DNA of 26,107 bases, from positions 1-26,107 of IMG/VR virus record IMGVR_UViG_3300038463_000106; one strand, 5' to 3'. A model generated the notes under the pieces. That model had not been told where the DNA came from. It made no database searches and was given only the letters and a program-made list of their open reading frames with translations. Below, piece after piece: positions 14,296-21,015 of this stretch (within the stretch, counting starts at the first letter, position 1; each line of letters begins with the position of its first letter). This stretch comes from a virus. Made by a program: the position numbers and the translations under genes.

Positions 14296-14575
14296 GTTTT
14301 ACATCGAAGAAGAAGGCTGGCCCCAAGTGCACGGTGAAGTTTCCCGTGTGACGTTCCAAACACAAAGTGGACCCATTAAGGGATTCGGAATAAACGGTGG
14401 GCAGATTGACGACATCATCGAATGGGCCAAGGAAAAGATTGAAGAACTCAATAAAGCGTTTCCGTGCCGAGAGAATGCCATGGTAGTGACCAAGCTGGAC
14501 GAGGCGCTGCTCTGGTTGGTGAAGCGCAAGCTGGACCGCGAGAAGAGAAACGTAGAAGGACAAAATAAGGCGTAG
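14288..14575 (+). CDS. Acb2/Tad1-like cyclic-nucleotide sponge (anti-CBASS/Thoeris)
   Basis: The 95-aa protein has an N-terminal variable part (with NGGQIDDIIEWA at 36-47) and a C-terminal helical hairpin with CRENAMVVTKLDEALLWL (60-77). The R-E-x-x-x-A-x-T-x-L-E/D-x-A-hydrophobic-W pattern is what I know from the Acb2/Tad1 hairpin domain. Acb2 binds cyclic di- and trinucleotides and blocks CBASS effectors; Tad1 binds Thoeris signals. The family call is from recall of the motif, not alignment. AAAGGACTCAG lies before the ATG. It is the last gene of a pair with the HNH gene and opens a set of small accessory genes. Confidence 0.72.
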   Translation: MNRFYIEEEGWPQVHGEVSRVTFQTQSGPIKGFGINGGQIDDIIEWAKEKIEELNKAFPCRENAMVVTKLDEALLWLVKRKLDREKRNVEGQNKA

Positions 14576-14593
14576 TACCCAAAGGACTCAGCA

Positions 14594-14845
14594 ATGATTT
14601 ACGCAACAAACATCTGGCGCACTAACCGGCAGGAAACCTTGGAGCTAATAGCCGAGGAGATTGACGGGCTTCTGGCTGGAAGCACTACAGGGTGTTTCAT
14701 GATCGACGTACTCGGGCCTGTGGCCGGAGGGACATGGATGGCACCAGAGGACGAAGCTGCCGCATTAGTACGCGCCACAGAGATGATGAATTCGTTGTAC
14801 CCAAGGGAGACTCAGCAATGGCAAGATTCAGAAAGAAACCCGTAG
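14594..14845 (+). CDS. small unknown protein
   Basis: The 83-aa protein has a helical first half and an acidic, Ala-rich second half. No domain is recognised. AAAGGACTCAG gives a clear start at 14594. Its last nine codons overlap the next gene in another frame, and its C-terminus is read from that gene's ribosome-binding region. This is typical of compact phage accessory genes. Confidence 0.65.
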   Translation: MIYATNIWRTNRQETLELIAEEIDGLLAGSTTGCFMIDVLGPVAGGTWMAPEDEAAALVRATEMMNSLYPRETQQWQDSERNP

Positions 14846-15129
14846 AGATTGATGCGGTGCAACTCACATGGGACACATGGTCAGCGATCTGTGACTTCGT
14901 TCCCAGACCATGGTTCGTACGAGGTACGTACCTAGATCGTGAGGGGAAACCCACAGAGCATGCGTTTTCTGGCAATGAGAAAGACAACAGTGACCTAGGA
15001 CTGATCCTGAAGACGCTGGAGAGCCAAGAGTTCTTAGCGACGGGCGGGGACTGGATCATCAAGGGAGTGAACGGAGAATTTTACCCGTGCAAGCCTGACA
15101 TTTTCGAAAAGACATACGAAGCAATCTAA
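14818..15129 (+). CDS. conserved small phage protein (MARFRKKP...FYPCKPDIF type)
   Basis: The 103-aa protein starts MARFRKKPVEIDAVQLTW and ends DWIIKGVNGEFYPCKPDIFE plus a short tail. I recognise this as a widespread small phage and prophage protein with an RKKPVxIxAxQ start and a D-W-I-I-x-G-V-x-G-E-F-Y-x-C-K-P-D-I-F end. Its function is unknown. The ATG at 14818 follows GGGAGACTCAG. An upstream in-frame extension to 14692 lacks such a site. A terminator follows directly. Confidence 0.85.
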   Translation: MARFRKKPVEIDAVQLTWDTWSAICDFVPRPWFVRGTYLDREGKPTEHAFSGNEKDNSDLGLILKTLESQEFLATGGDWIIKGVNGEFYPCKPDIFEKTYEAI

Positions 15130-15138
15130 GCAGTACCC

Positions 15139-15174
15139 AAGGGACTCCCGAGAGAATCGGGCGTCCCTTTTTGT
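15139..15174 (+). terminator. intrinsic terminator
   Basis: AAGGGAC (15139-15145) pairs with GTCCCTT (15163-15169), and CCCGA (15147-15151) with TCGGG (15157-15161) inside. A T-rich tract (TTTTTGTTT) follows. It is a strong rho-independent terminator ending the accessory set that starts after the HNH promoter. Confidence 0.9.
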
Positions 15175-15201
15175 TTGCCCGAAATACCAAGGAGACTTAG
15201 C

Positions 15202-15447
15202 ATGACCAAGCAAGAAATCAAAGAACTGAAGCACGAGCTAATCAGGATGCAGAAAGCAATGAAGAAACTCAGGGAGACGCTGAGCAGAAAGCCACAAGTC
15301 ATTTACGTGAATCCTCCGTTTGCCCCAGCACCGTACGTGGCCCCTAACCTAGCACCGTACGTGACTCCTAACCCGGCACCGTGGAATAACACTCCCGGCA
15401 CAGTTCCTATCAACACGACTACCATCACCTGCAACTCAACAACGTAA
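15202..15447 (+). CDS. small coiled-coil protein with Pro-rich tail
   Basis: The 81-aa protein has a charged helix at residues 1-33 (KQEIKELKHELIRMQKAMKK), then an AP-rich stretch (APYVAPNLAPYVTPNPAP) and a Thr-rich end. No family is recognised. The ATG follows AAGGAGACTTAG, one base off the recurrent motif. It is the first gene after a terminator, yet no clear promoter is seen in the short gap, so read-through or an unusual promoter may serve it. Confidence 0.7.
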   Translation: MTKQEIKELKHELIRMQKAMKKLRETLSRKPQVIYVNPPFAPAPYVAPNLAPYVTPNPAPWNNTPGTVPINTTTITCNSTT

Positions 15448-15485
15448 CACCCCGCCTAAACGGCGAGACTCAGGAGTGACTCAGC

Positions 15486-16334
15486 ATGAAACTTTTTTCA
15501 GCAATACAAAAATGGCTCAGAGAGCCGGAGTACCAAGCAACGTACGACCGAGTGGAAGCCATGATAGCTGCTGTAGAGCCCATGGTTTTGGAAAGCGCAC
15601 CAGAGAAGCAAGAACGTCTCAAAGCCAACACTTCGGCACCTATGCTCAACACAAAGATAAGTGAGTGCATGAGCAAAAGCATGAACGTCCGTCCTTACAT
15701 AGACTTCATGCAGCTCACGGCTCCACAAGTAGACCACAGAATATGGGTTTACAACTGCAGCAGAGAGACTCACGTAGTGGATCACCCAACCCTTGGCACA
15801 GTCAAGATACCCGGCAATACATCGCGTAAGAAATACGCCCTGTACACCAGTTTCCCCGGCGTGGTGTCAGTGCCCAGTGAAAGTTTAGACGAAAATTCCA
15901 TGGGCGTTAACTTCACCTCAGGTGAACGCTTCGCTATGGATTTGATCAACCCAGACAACTTGGGCACGGATCAAAATACGTCTCCAAAGTGGAGCGTAGG
16001 TATTGGCAGAAACCTAGGAGTCAAAGGTGTTTTCTGGTCGCGCCATAATCCTCCCAAAAGAGAGGAAGTTGCCGCACCCGTGGCCCGAATGGAAGCTCGT
16101 TACAAAGATCTTTTGGAGAGAGCGCAGATCATTCTGGAAAACAACATCATCTCAGCAACAGGCATCACGAAGTACATGGTGCAGCATGATTGCTCCTTGG
16201 ACACGGCTCTGATTCGTTTGCAGGCCGAGAGAATCAAGGACTACATCACGCCTGAGCACCACGCAGCGGCTGAGTACTTCAAGGTGACCAGCCCTTGGCA
16301 CCCGGCCCTGACAGGCAAGGTGCCCAATGTTTGA
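15486..16334 (+). CDS. unknown 282-aa protein, paralogue of 19107..19955
   Basis: The 282-aa protein shares with the later gene a core pattern: MDxINPDNLGxDQN, then NLxxKGVFWSxHNPPxxEE, then RMEAxY and an EHHAAAEYF-like segment near the end. The N-terminal region (HRIWVYNCSRETHVVDHP) is matched in outline by YWVYLYNLSEQAHDVFRP in the paralogue. No catalytic motif is visible. The ATG at 15486 is preceded by AGGAGTGACTCAG. The next gene overlaps its last three codons. Its function is unknown, but duplication within one window implies a useful structural or regulatory role. Confidence 0.8.
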   Translation: MKLFSAIQKWLREPEYQATYDRVEAMIAAVEPMVLESAPEKQERLKANTSAPMLNTKISECMSKSMNVRPYIDFMQLTAPQVDHRIWVYNCSRETHVVDHPTLGTVKIPGNTSRKKYALYTSFPGVVSVPSESLDENSMGVNFTSGERFAMDLINPDNLGTDQNTSPKWSVGIGRNLGVKGVFWSRHNPPKREEVAAPVARMEARYKDLLERAQIILENNIISATGITKYMVQHDCSLDTALIRLQAERIKDYITPEHHAAAEYFKVTSPWHPALTGKVPNV

Positions 16335-16674
16335 TCCTAACAAACCCGTGGACACCTACTGTCACGCATGCGGCGGTTGCCTCACCCCTTCTTTGGTAGC
16401 CTTCGCACTTCTCAAGGCTGGGATCACATGGGCCATGCCGACCGCGCAGTTGTTTGCTCTGTTCTCAGCGGGATTGCAAAACGTCTCAGTAGTAGAATCA
16501 GACATGAAGGAAGAGGCGTACGAACTGTTAAAGAGCGTTAAGCCAACGACGATCACATGCTACGGTTTACCCGTTGAGGTGGACAACACACTTCCCACGA
16601 GCACTGTAGAACTCAGACTCAAAGGCGAGGTTCTATACAGGATAGAAGCCCTAACAATACCAAACGGGTTTTAG
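16327..16674 (+). CDS. small protein with CxxC/Cys-rich start
   Basis: The 115-aa protein begins with a YCHACGGC segment, giving three cysteines and a histidine at about residues 12-18, then a hydrophobic helix (VAFALLKAGITWAM), then a mixed region. The clustered cysteines suggest a zinc or redox site, but no family is recognised. It overlaps the previous gene by eight bases, so translation is probably coupled. A weak AAGG site lies upstream. Confidence 0.65.
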   Translation: MFDPNKPVDTYCHACGGCLTPSLVAFALLKAGITWAMPTAQLFALFSAGLQNVSVVESDMKEEAYELLKSVKPTTITCYGLPVEVDNTLPTSTVELRLKGEVLYRIEALTIPNGF

Positions 16675-16681
16675 TTTGTCA

Positions 16682-16761
16682 GTGCTCTTTTCCAAGAGAA
16701 GCTCTGGCACATAACACTGGGACGAGGGCCTCTGTTCTTGGAGCGAGCGCCCTACCCAGTG
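16682..16761 (+). other. structured RNA segment upstream of a small membrane protein
   Basis: GTGC (16682-16685) pairs with GCAC (16707-16710). CACTGGG (16715-16721) pairs perfectly with CCCAGTG (16755-16761), enclosing AGGGC (16725-16729) with GCCCT (16749-16753). A further CTCTT-AAGAG hairpin competes within the first. The region is 25-40 bases from the AGGA of the 25-aa gene. It could be a leader that senses a ligand or controls translation; no known riboswitch is recognised. Confidence 0.5.
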
Positions 16762-16776
16762 GCAAAGGAAAAAAAT

Positions 16777-16854
16777 ATGCATCATGGACTTTTGGCAGTA
16801 CTTCTCGTGTGCGCTTTTATAGCCGCATGGATTGGCTACAACAGCATCGAATAA
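16777..16854 (+). CDS. 25-aa single-pass membrane peptide
   Basis: The 25-aa reading frame begins MHHGLLAVLLVCAFIAAW and ends in a short polar tail. A single hydrophobic helix covers most of it. AAAGGA lies six bases upstream of the ATG. Small membrane peptides are common among phage accessory genes (spanin-like, holin regulators, superinfection factors), and none can be chosen here. The good ribosome-binding site and hydrophobic composition support it, but its length limits confidence. Confidence 0.5.
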   Translation: MHHGLLAVLLVCAFIAAWIGYNSIE

Positions 16855-16882
16855 ACCCTTAACTCAGAAGGAGACTCAGTAA

Positions 16883-17614
16883 ATGAATAACGGTGGAGAT
16901 GTATTAGCGCGTGGAAACGCTACGGCGCAATTTGCCGGAGCCAGCAGCACCATCACAGATTTTGAAAACGATTTTATCTACATGACCGTGGTCGAGATCA
17001 CCACGAAGTACGGACTCACGCTAGAGGAATATGACCAATACGCGGCCCTCAGAGCAGAAGGTAAGCACCTTCCCGACCTGACCTCGGTGGATCTTCAGGA
17101 TAAACTGGACGTTGGCTTCTCGGTCACAGATCATCGAAAGAATTACTTGGCGACTGATGAAGAAGATGTCAAAGAAGCCAAGGCCCCGGTAAAAAAGTTC
17201 CCAGACCCGGTGTATGAGCCCATTCAAACTTTGATGGACCGCATCATGGTCATGGTCATCTCGGACGATCCCAACGTAGTTCTGTTGGAAGACGGTTCCA
17301 CACTCAACAAGACCACAGGCATCATACAGACAGCCAAGTATCGCCAGCATTCCAACGTTGGTATCGTGCTGCTGGCCGGTCAATGGGTGATCACAGGCGG
17401 GGTCAAGACTCCCCTAAGCGAGCTGGTGAAGCCGGGAGACAAAGTGATCTACGGAGACTACGGCTCGGAGAAGCTTTCCGACGTGTTCGACAAGAAAGCA
17501 GAAGCCCTCTGCGAAAACCTCGGCGTTAACTACGAGAAAACCGAGCAGGGCATTCGTATCGTGCGTATTCAAGACGTTCGTACCATCGAGCGCAGGACGG
17601 TGACCAATGGCTAG
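16883..17614 (+). CDS. GroES-like co-chaperonin with extra N-terminal domain
   Basis: The 243-aa protein has about 108 unrecognised N-terminal residues, then a GroES/Cpn10-like domain: IQTLMDRIMVMV (114-125), a mobile-loop-like segment (about 131-148), VGIVLLAG (149-156), VKPGDKVIYGDYG (172-184) and a closing RIVRIQDVRTI strand. Phage co-chaperonins such as T4 gp31 replace host GroES to enlarge the GroEL cage so that the capsid protein can fold. Location downstream of the capsid gene fits that job. The usual length is about 95-110 aa, so the N-terminal extension is unusual. AAGGAGACTCAG marks the start. Confidence 0.78.
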   Translation: MNNGGDVLARGNATAQFAGASSTITDFENDFIYMTVVEITTKYGLTLEEYDQYAALRAEGKHLPDLTSVDLQDKLDVGFSVTDHRKNYLATDEEDVKEAKAPVKKFPDPVYEPIQTLMDRIMVMVISDDPNVVLLEDGSTLNKTTGIIQTAKYRQHSNVGIVLLAGQWVITGGVKTPLSELVKPGDKVIYGDYGSEKLSDVFDKKAEALCENLGVNYEKTEQGIRIVRIQDVRTIERRTVTNG

Positions 17615-18029
17615 TCCAGCAGTAGGCAGACCGAAAGGTCCTACCTGTAGGTTTGGGCACCCTTACACACAAGGTACTAACCGTCAGTTTTGTCAGGTGT
17701 GTAAAAACGAAGCTACCAAACGTTGGAAAGAAGCCAATCCCGAAACAAACTCAGAAATGCGCAGAGAAACCATGCTCAAGAGTAAGTACAACATTACCAT
17801 AGAGCAATACCAACTCATGTGGGAAGAGCAAGAGGGTCTTTGTGCCGCATGTGGAGAGGCTATGCCTACCAAGGATGATAGAGGCTACTTTCCACCAGTT
17901 GATCACGACCATGAAACGAACAAAATCCGTGGTATTGTGCACACAAAATGCAATCGAGGAATTGGTCTGTTTAATGACAGCCCAGATCGTATGCGTAAAG
18001 TGGCGGACTACTTGGAGAGAAACCAATGA
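17607..18029 (+). CDS. HNH / recombination endonuclease VII-like protein
   Basis: The 140-aa protein has a treble-clef-like N-terminal part (C14, H18, C29, C32), then a helical linker, then the catalytic region: C79/C82, DHDH at 99-102, H112 with C115-N116 (HTKCNRGIG), and a LFNDSPDRMRKVADYL helix. This is the phage Endo VII group, which resolves branched DNA before packaging or acts as a mobile nuclease. It overlaps the GroES-like gene by eight bases and the next gene by four (ATGA), so it is embedded in an operon. It is the third HNH-type gene in the window. Confidence 0.88.
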   Translation: MASPAVGRPKGPTCRFGHPYTQGTNRQFCQVCKNEATKRWKEANPETNSEMRRETMLKSKYNITIEQYQLMWEEQEGLCAACGEAMPTKDDRGYFPPVDHDHETNKIRGIVHTKCNRGIGLFNDSPDRMRKVADYLERNQ

Positions 18030-18322
18030 CTCAGTTGATACAACAACCGTATGATAAGTACTGGGATGAACCGGGACAAATCACCCGCAGGGAGATGCAG
18101 AAAGTCTTTAACAAACTCGCTGGCAACGATTCAGAGTTGATGGGCATGGCAGACACAGCCGCCCTCGTACTCAACTTTATCCTAGAGGTCAAGTTTGGCA
18201 TCAAGGACAAAGAAGAACTCGAAGTCTACGTTGCAGCCAAGAAGTTGCAGATTGACGAAGCCCGAGCGAAGATGAAAGCAGAAGCCGCACCCGCACCTGC
18301 CCCCAGCATAGTGGAGGGCTAA
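18026..18322 (+). CDS. small unknown protein
   Basis: The 98-aa protein is mostly helical, with a VLNFILEVKFGIKDKEELEV core and a Lys/Glu-Ala/Pro tail. No motif is recognised. Its start overlaps the stop of the endonuclease gene (ATGA), and its own stop overlaps the next start (TAATG), so it sits in a chain of coupled genes. GGAGAG is just upstream. Confidence 0.75.
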   Translation: MTQLIQQPYDKYWDEPGQITRREMQKVFNKLAGNDSELMGMADTAALVLNFILEVKFGIKDKEELEVYVAAKKLQIDEARAKMKAEAAPAPAPSIVEG

Positions 18323-19089
18323 TGAGCAACCCGACCGACAGCTACGAGCAGTATGAAGTTCCAGAGTGGTTCCAAGAAAAGCTCACCGAAATCGGAGGAG
18401 TGAACCAATTTGACGAGCCCAACTTCAGAGTGGTGTGGGGTCAGGGAGGACAAGCAGAATGTCTGTACAAAGGTGGAGGAGCTTGGAACGTTGAGGGTCA
18501 GCCCTCATTCTACGGCTACCGAGACCTTTTGGTTGGTGGAGGAACACCGAGTTGGTGTCTTTTGCAATGGCACCCGGCAATTCACTTCGGCACTCCAGAG
18601 TCCTACTACGTAGGCAACTTGGACGAAGAAACCAACCTGCAGATCTTAGGAGAATATCCCTACTTCGGAAAATACACTCTGCTTTACAACATGTGCTACC
18701 GAGATATGAGCCAAGGCAAGATGAGGATAGAGGCAATGCCTCTCAACTCTTTCGTGCTCGATTCGGTGGTACCGATCATCTTGGAAGCCAAGGACATCTC
18801 TTACGAGAAGACCATGGCAGCTCTGAAAGCAATCAAAGACGAGGAAGACAAGCAAGATGTGGACATGGTAGAAGACGCCATGCGCGACTCAAAGCTGGCC
18901 TTTAAAGGTCCAGTGTCATACGCGCGTCAAGGATGCCGCACATCAATCATCGACAGAAAAGTAGAACAGATGACTAGGCACTGGAACAGCATGGTGTCAA
19001 ACGCACGCGTTCTAGGCAAAGGACTCAGTAGTCAAGCGGAAGATTCAGCGCTTACTCAGCAGCTCCTACGAAATAAACTCAGAAAGTAA
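18322..19089 (+). CDS. unknown 255-aa phage protein
   Basis: The protein starts with a polar N-terminus, then EPNFRVVWGQGG, WNVEGQPSFYGYRD and WCLLQWHPAIHFG, rich in aromatic residues. A Lys/Glu-rich helical region and a C-terminal DRKVEQMTRHWNSMV segment follow. Aromatic-rich N-terminal parts of this kind recur in phage structural operons, but I cannot name a family. The TAATG overlap couples it to the previous gene. GGAGG is close to the start. Confidence 0.75.
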   Translation: MSNPTDSYEQYEVPEWFQEKLTEIGGVNQFDEPNFRVVWGQGGQAECLYKGGGAWNVEGQPSFYGYRDLLVGGGTPSWCLLQWHPAIHFGTPESYYVGNLDEETNLQILGEYPYFGKYTLLYNMCYRDMSQGKMRIEAMPLNSFVLDSVVPIILEAKDISYEKTMAALKAIKDEEDKQDVDMVEDAMRDSKLAFKGPVSYARQGCRTSIIDRKVEQMTRHWNSMVSNARVLGKGLSSQAEDSALTQQLLRNKLRK

Positions 19090-19106
19090 TCTCAGGAGAC
19101 TCAAGA

Positions 19107-19955
19107 ATGCCACAACCAAACGCAACCTCGCCGGTCTATAACGCCCGACTCAGCGATAGCATGAACAAAGGCAACAACAGTAGCTTCAATTACTACTTGC
19201 AGGATTATTTGTACAGTCGCAAGCCCGATTACTGGGTCTACCTGTACAATCTCTCCGAGCAGGCGCACGACGTGTTCCGTCCACCCCTCTTCGCCAACAT
19301 TCACATCCCCGGGCGCAAGCGCGGAGAAGAGTATGTTCTGGCGGCTCGTCTGCCTAGCCCTCTTCTGGCCCCTCAAGGCAGCGTGGATTCCGATGACCTC
19401 AAGACTGAGCTGTTGGACACACGACGCGTAGTCATGGACATGTGCAACCCTGACAATCTTGGTTTGGATCAGAACGCTGTTGGCTTCACAGTCACCAACG
19501 TGGGAAACAACCTGAGCAAAAAGGGTGTTTTCTGGTCTCTGCACAACCCTCCGACAGAACAAGAAATCAAGGACGCAACCAAGCGTATGGAAGCGTACTA
19601 CAATTCGGTTCTGGAGAAGATGAAGGCTCTGGAGACTTCGAACCCTAAGGAACTGTTGGAGCACCTTGGACCAGAGGCACATACCGCAGCGGATTACTTC
19701 GGTATCGAGACCAGCTGGCACGGTAAGCGCAGCCGCCCGATGGATTGCCCGAATTGCGGCGACCGCATCAAGGCCGGTGTCGCGTTCCACAAGACCGAGG
19801 AAGGCACACTCTGTATCCTCGACTGGAAGCGCGCAGTGGCTTCAGGAGTGCGTACCAAGCAGCAAGCTATCGACGCAGGAGCACCCGGCTTCGAAGCAGC
19901 AGCAGAGCCTGCCAAGGCTTCAGCACCAAAATCTCAGCTTCCTACGGAAGACTAA
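19107..19955 (+). CDS. 282-aa paralogue with C-terminal zinc ribbon
   Basis: This protein shares with the 15486 gene the MDMCNPDNLGLDQN, NLSKKGVFWSLHNPP and RMEAYY patterns, and then HLGPEAHTAADYFGI. Unlike it, the C-terminus holds CPNCGDRI (residues about 214-221) and LCILDW, a zinc-ribbon-like piece with one CxxC clear and the second pair incomplete, then an Ala/Pro/Lys tail. The zinc part may be a recent addition to one paralogue. AGGAGACTCA precedes the ATG. Function unknown. Confidence 0.8.
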   Translation: MPQPNATSPVYNARLSDSMNKGNNSSFNYYLQDYLYSRKPDYWVYLYNLSEQAHDVFRPPLFANIHIPGRKRGEEYVLAARLPSPLLAPQGSVDSDDLKTELLDTRRVVMDMCNPDNLGLDQNAVGFTVTNVGNNLSKKGVFWSLHNPPTEQEIKDATKRMEAYYNSVLEKMKALETSNPKELLEHLGPEAHTAADYFGIETSWHGKRSRPMDCPNCGDRIKAGVAFHKTEEGTLCILDWKRAVASGVRTKQQAIDAGAPGFEAAAEPAKASAPKSQLPTED

Positions 19956-20012
19956 GACAAAGTCGTGGAGACAACTCAGAAGGTTTCCACGCAAATTTCA
20001 GTAATAGACCTT

Positions 20013-20079
20013 GGTACCCAAAGGACCGTCCGTGTAAGTCGTCTGAGTCCGACCGAAAAGTCAGGCTTCTGAGGGTACC
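20013..20079 (+). other. structured RNA segment before the terminator
   Basis: GGTACCC (20013-20019) pairs perfectly with GGGTACC (20073-20079) around 53 bases that can form at least one more small stem (for example GTCG/CGAC). The closed junction resembles a riboswitch-type aptamer, but no known class is recognised. It is followed 13 bases later by a terminator hairpin, the arrangement expected of an attenuator or of a small transcript end. Confidence 0.45.
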
Positions 20080-20092
20080 ATGTAAAATCAAT

Positions 20093-20119
20093 GCTCCCTA
20101 CGTGAACAGCGTAGGGGGC
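20093..20119 (+). terminator. terminator-like hairpin
   Basis: GCTCCCTACG (20093-20102) pairs with CGTAGGGGGC (20110-20119) over 10 bp with one G-U pair. The following tract, TATTCGTGTTT, is only moderately T-rich, so termination may be partial. The next gene begins 24 bases later behind AAGGAG, so read-through must occur or a promoter overlaps the hairpin. Confidence 0.6.
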
Positions 20120-20142
20120 TATTCGTGTTTAAGGAGCGTTTC

Positions 20143-21006
20143 ATGTCTTCACCTACAATCAACATAGGAACAGTTTCTGGTGGAGGTTCCTACCCATCTC
20201 TCGAAGATATTAGCAATTATGTCCGCGCCTTAATCAACGATTCTCAGGCAGGGGCCACAGATACTCCCGGGGAAGGTCAGATATTCACAGACAACCCAGC
20301 AATTTCCCCATTCGTTCTGCCCTTGCTGAACGCATCAATACGAGAAGTATACCGAGAGCTGAGAAACATTGGAGCACCTACACTGATTAAGGACAACGTG
20401 ATCATTTCCGGCCTGACACCAGTGAATGGAAAAAACGGCCAAGGCTTGGCCGACCCTGCAGTGCAGGTTTACTTGGGATTCGGTGGGTACTTTGACGGCA
20501 CCACGATCAACGGCAATCTCTTGCTCCCCAGCGATGTGCTCTACATGGAGCGCGTGTGGGAGAGACAGACCAACACCAACAACACATTCGTACTGATGAG
20601 CCAAGACCAGTCAGGCCTGCCTTCTAGACCGCAGCAACCGACGTTAGTGCAATGGGAGTGGCGTAACGACAACATCAACATGGTAGGCAGTACGCAGACG
20701 AACGACATCCGTCTTCGATACTATTGCTCATTACCACAGTTTTTCAGCCCCACCCTAGACTTCTCCGCAACGTTCGTGCCAGTCATGGACAGTCTAGATG
20801 CCATTGCATTGAAGACAGCCGTAAAGTACGCGCGCATGCTCGGCTCTCCCGGTCTGCAAGATTTGATAGGTGAAGCCAAAGAGCAGATGTTTCAGCTGAA
20901 GAACCAATACACACGAAGAACACAGACCACGGACTACCAGAGAAAGCCTTACGGAAGCTACGGCAACAATGACACAAACAACCAGTTCTTTCTGGGTTGG
21001 AATTAA
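20143..21006 (+). CDS. putative head-tail adaptor protein
   Basis: The 287-aa protein lies just before the fibre genes. A middle segment with VYRELRNIGAPTLI, then an NGNLLLPSDVLYMERVWER strand-helix part and a C-terminal Asn/Gln-rich tail, fits head-tail adaptor or neck proteins in general shape, without a decisive motif. Adaptors bind the portal and carry the tail. The ATG at 20143 follows AAGGAG; a GTG at 20125 in the same frame lacks a site and is rejected. Function is inferred from position and composition. Confidence 0.5.
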   Translation: MSSPTINIGTVSGGGSYPSLEDISNYVRALINDSQAGATDTPGEGQIFTDNPAISPFVLPLLNASIREVYRELRNIGAPTLIKDNVIISGLTPVNGKNGQGLADPAVQVYLGFGGYFDGTTINGNLLLPSDVLYMERVWERQTNTNNTFVLMSQDQSGLPSRPQQPTLVQWEWRNDNINMVGSTQTNDIRLRYYCSLPQFFSPTLDFSATFVPVMDSLDAIALKTAVKYARMLGSPGLQDLIGEAKEQMFQLKNQYTRRTQTTDYQRKPYGSYGNNDTNNQFFLGWN

Positions 21007-21015
21007 GGAGAAACA

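Noticed and set aside
14692-14817. N-terminal extension of the MARFRKKP protein
   Set aside because: The added residues are Arg-rich readings of the overlapping gene, and the GGGAGACTCAG site fixes ATG 14818.
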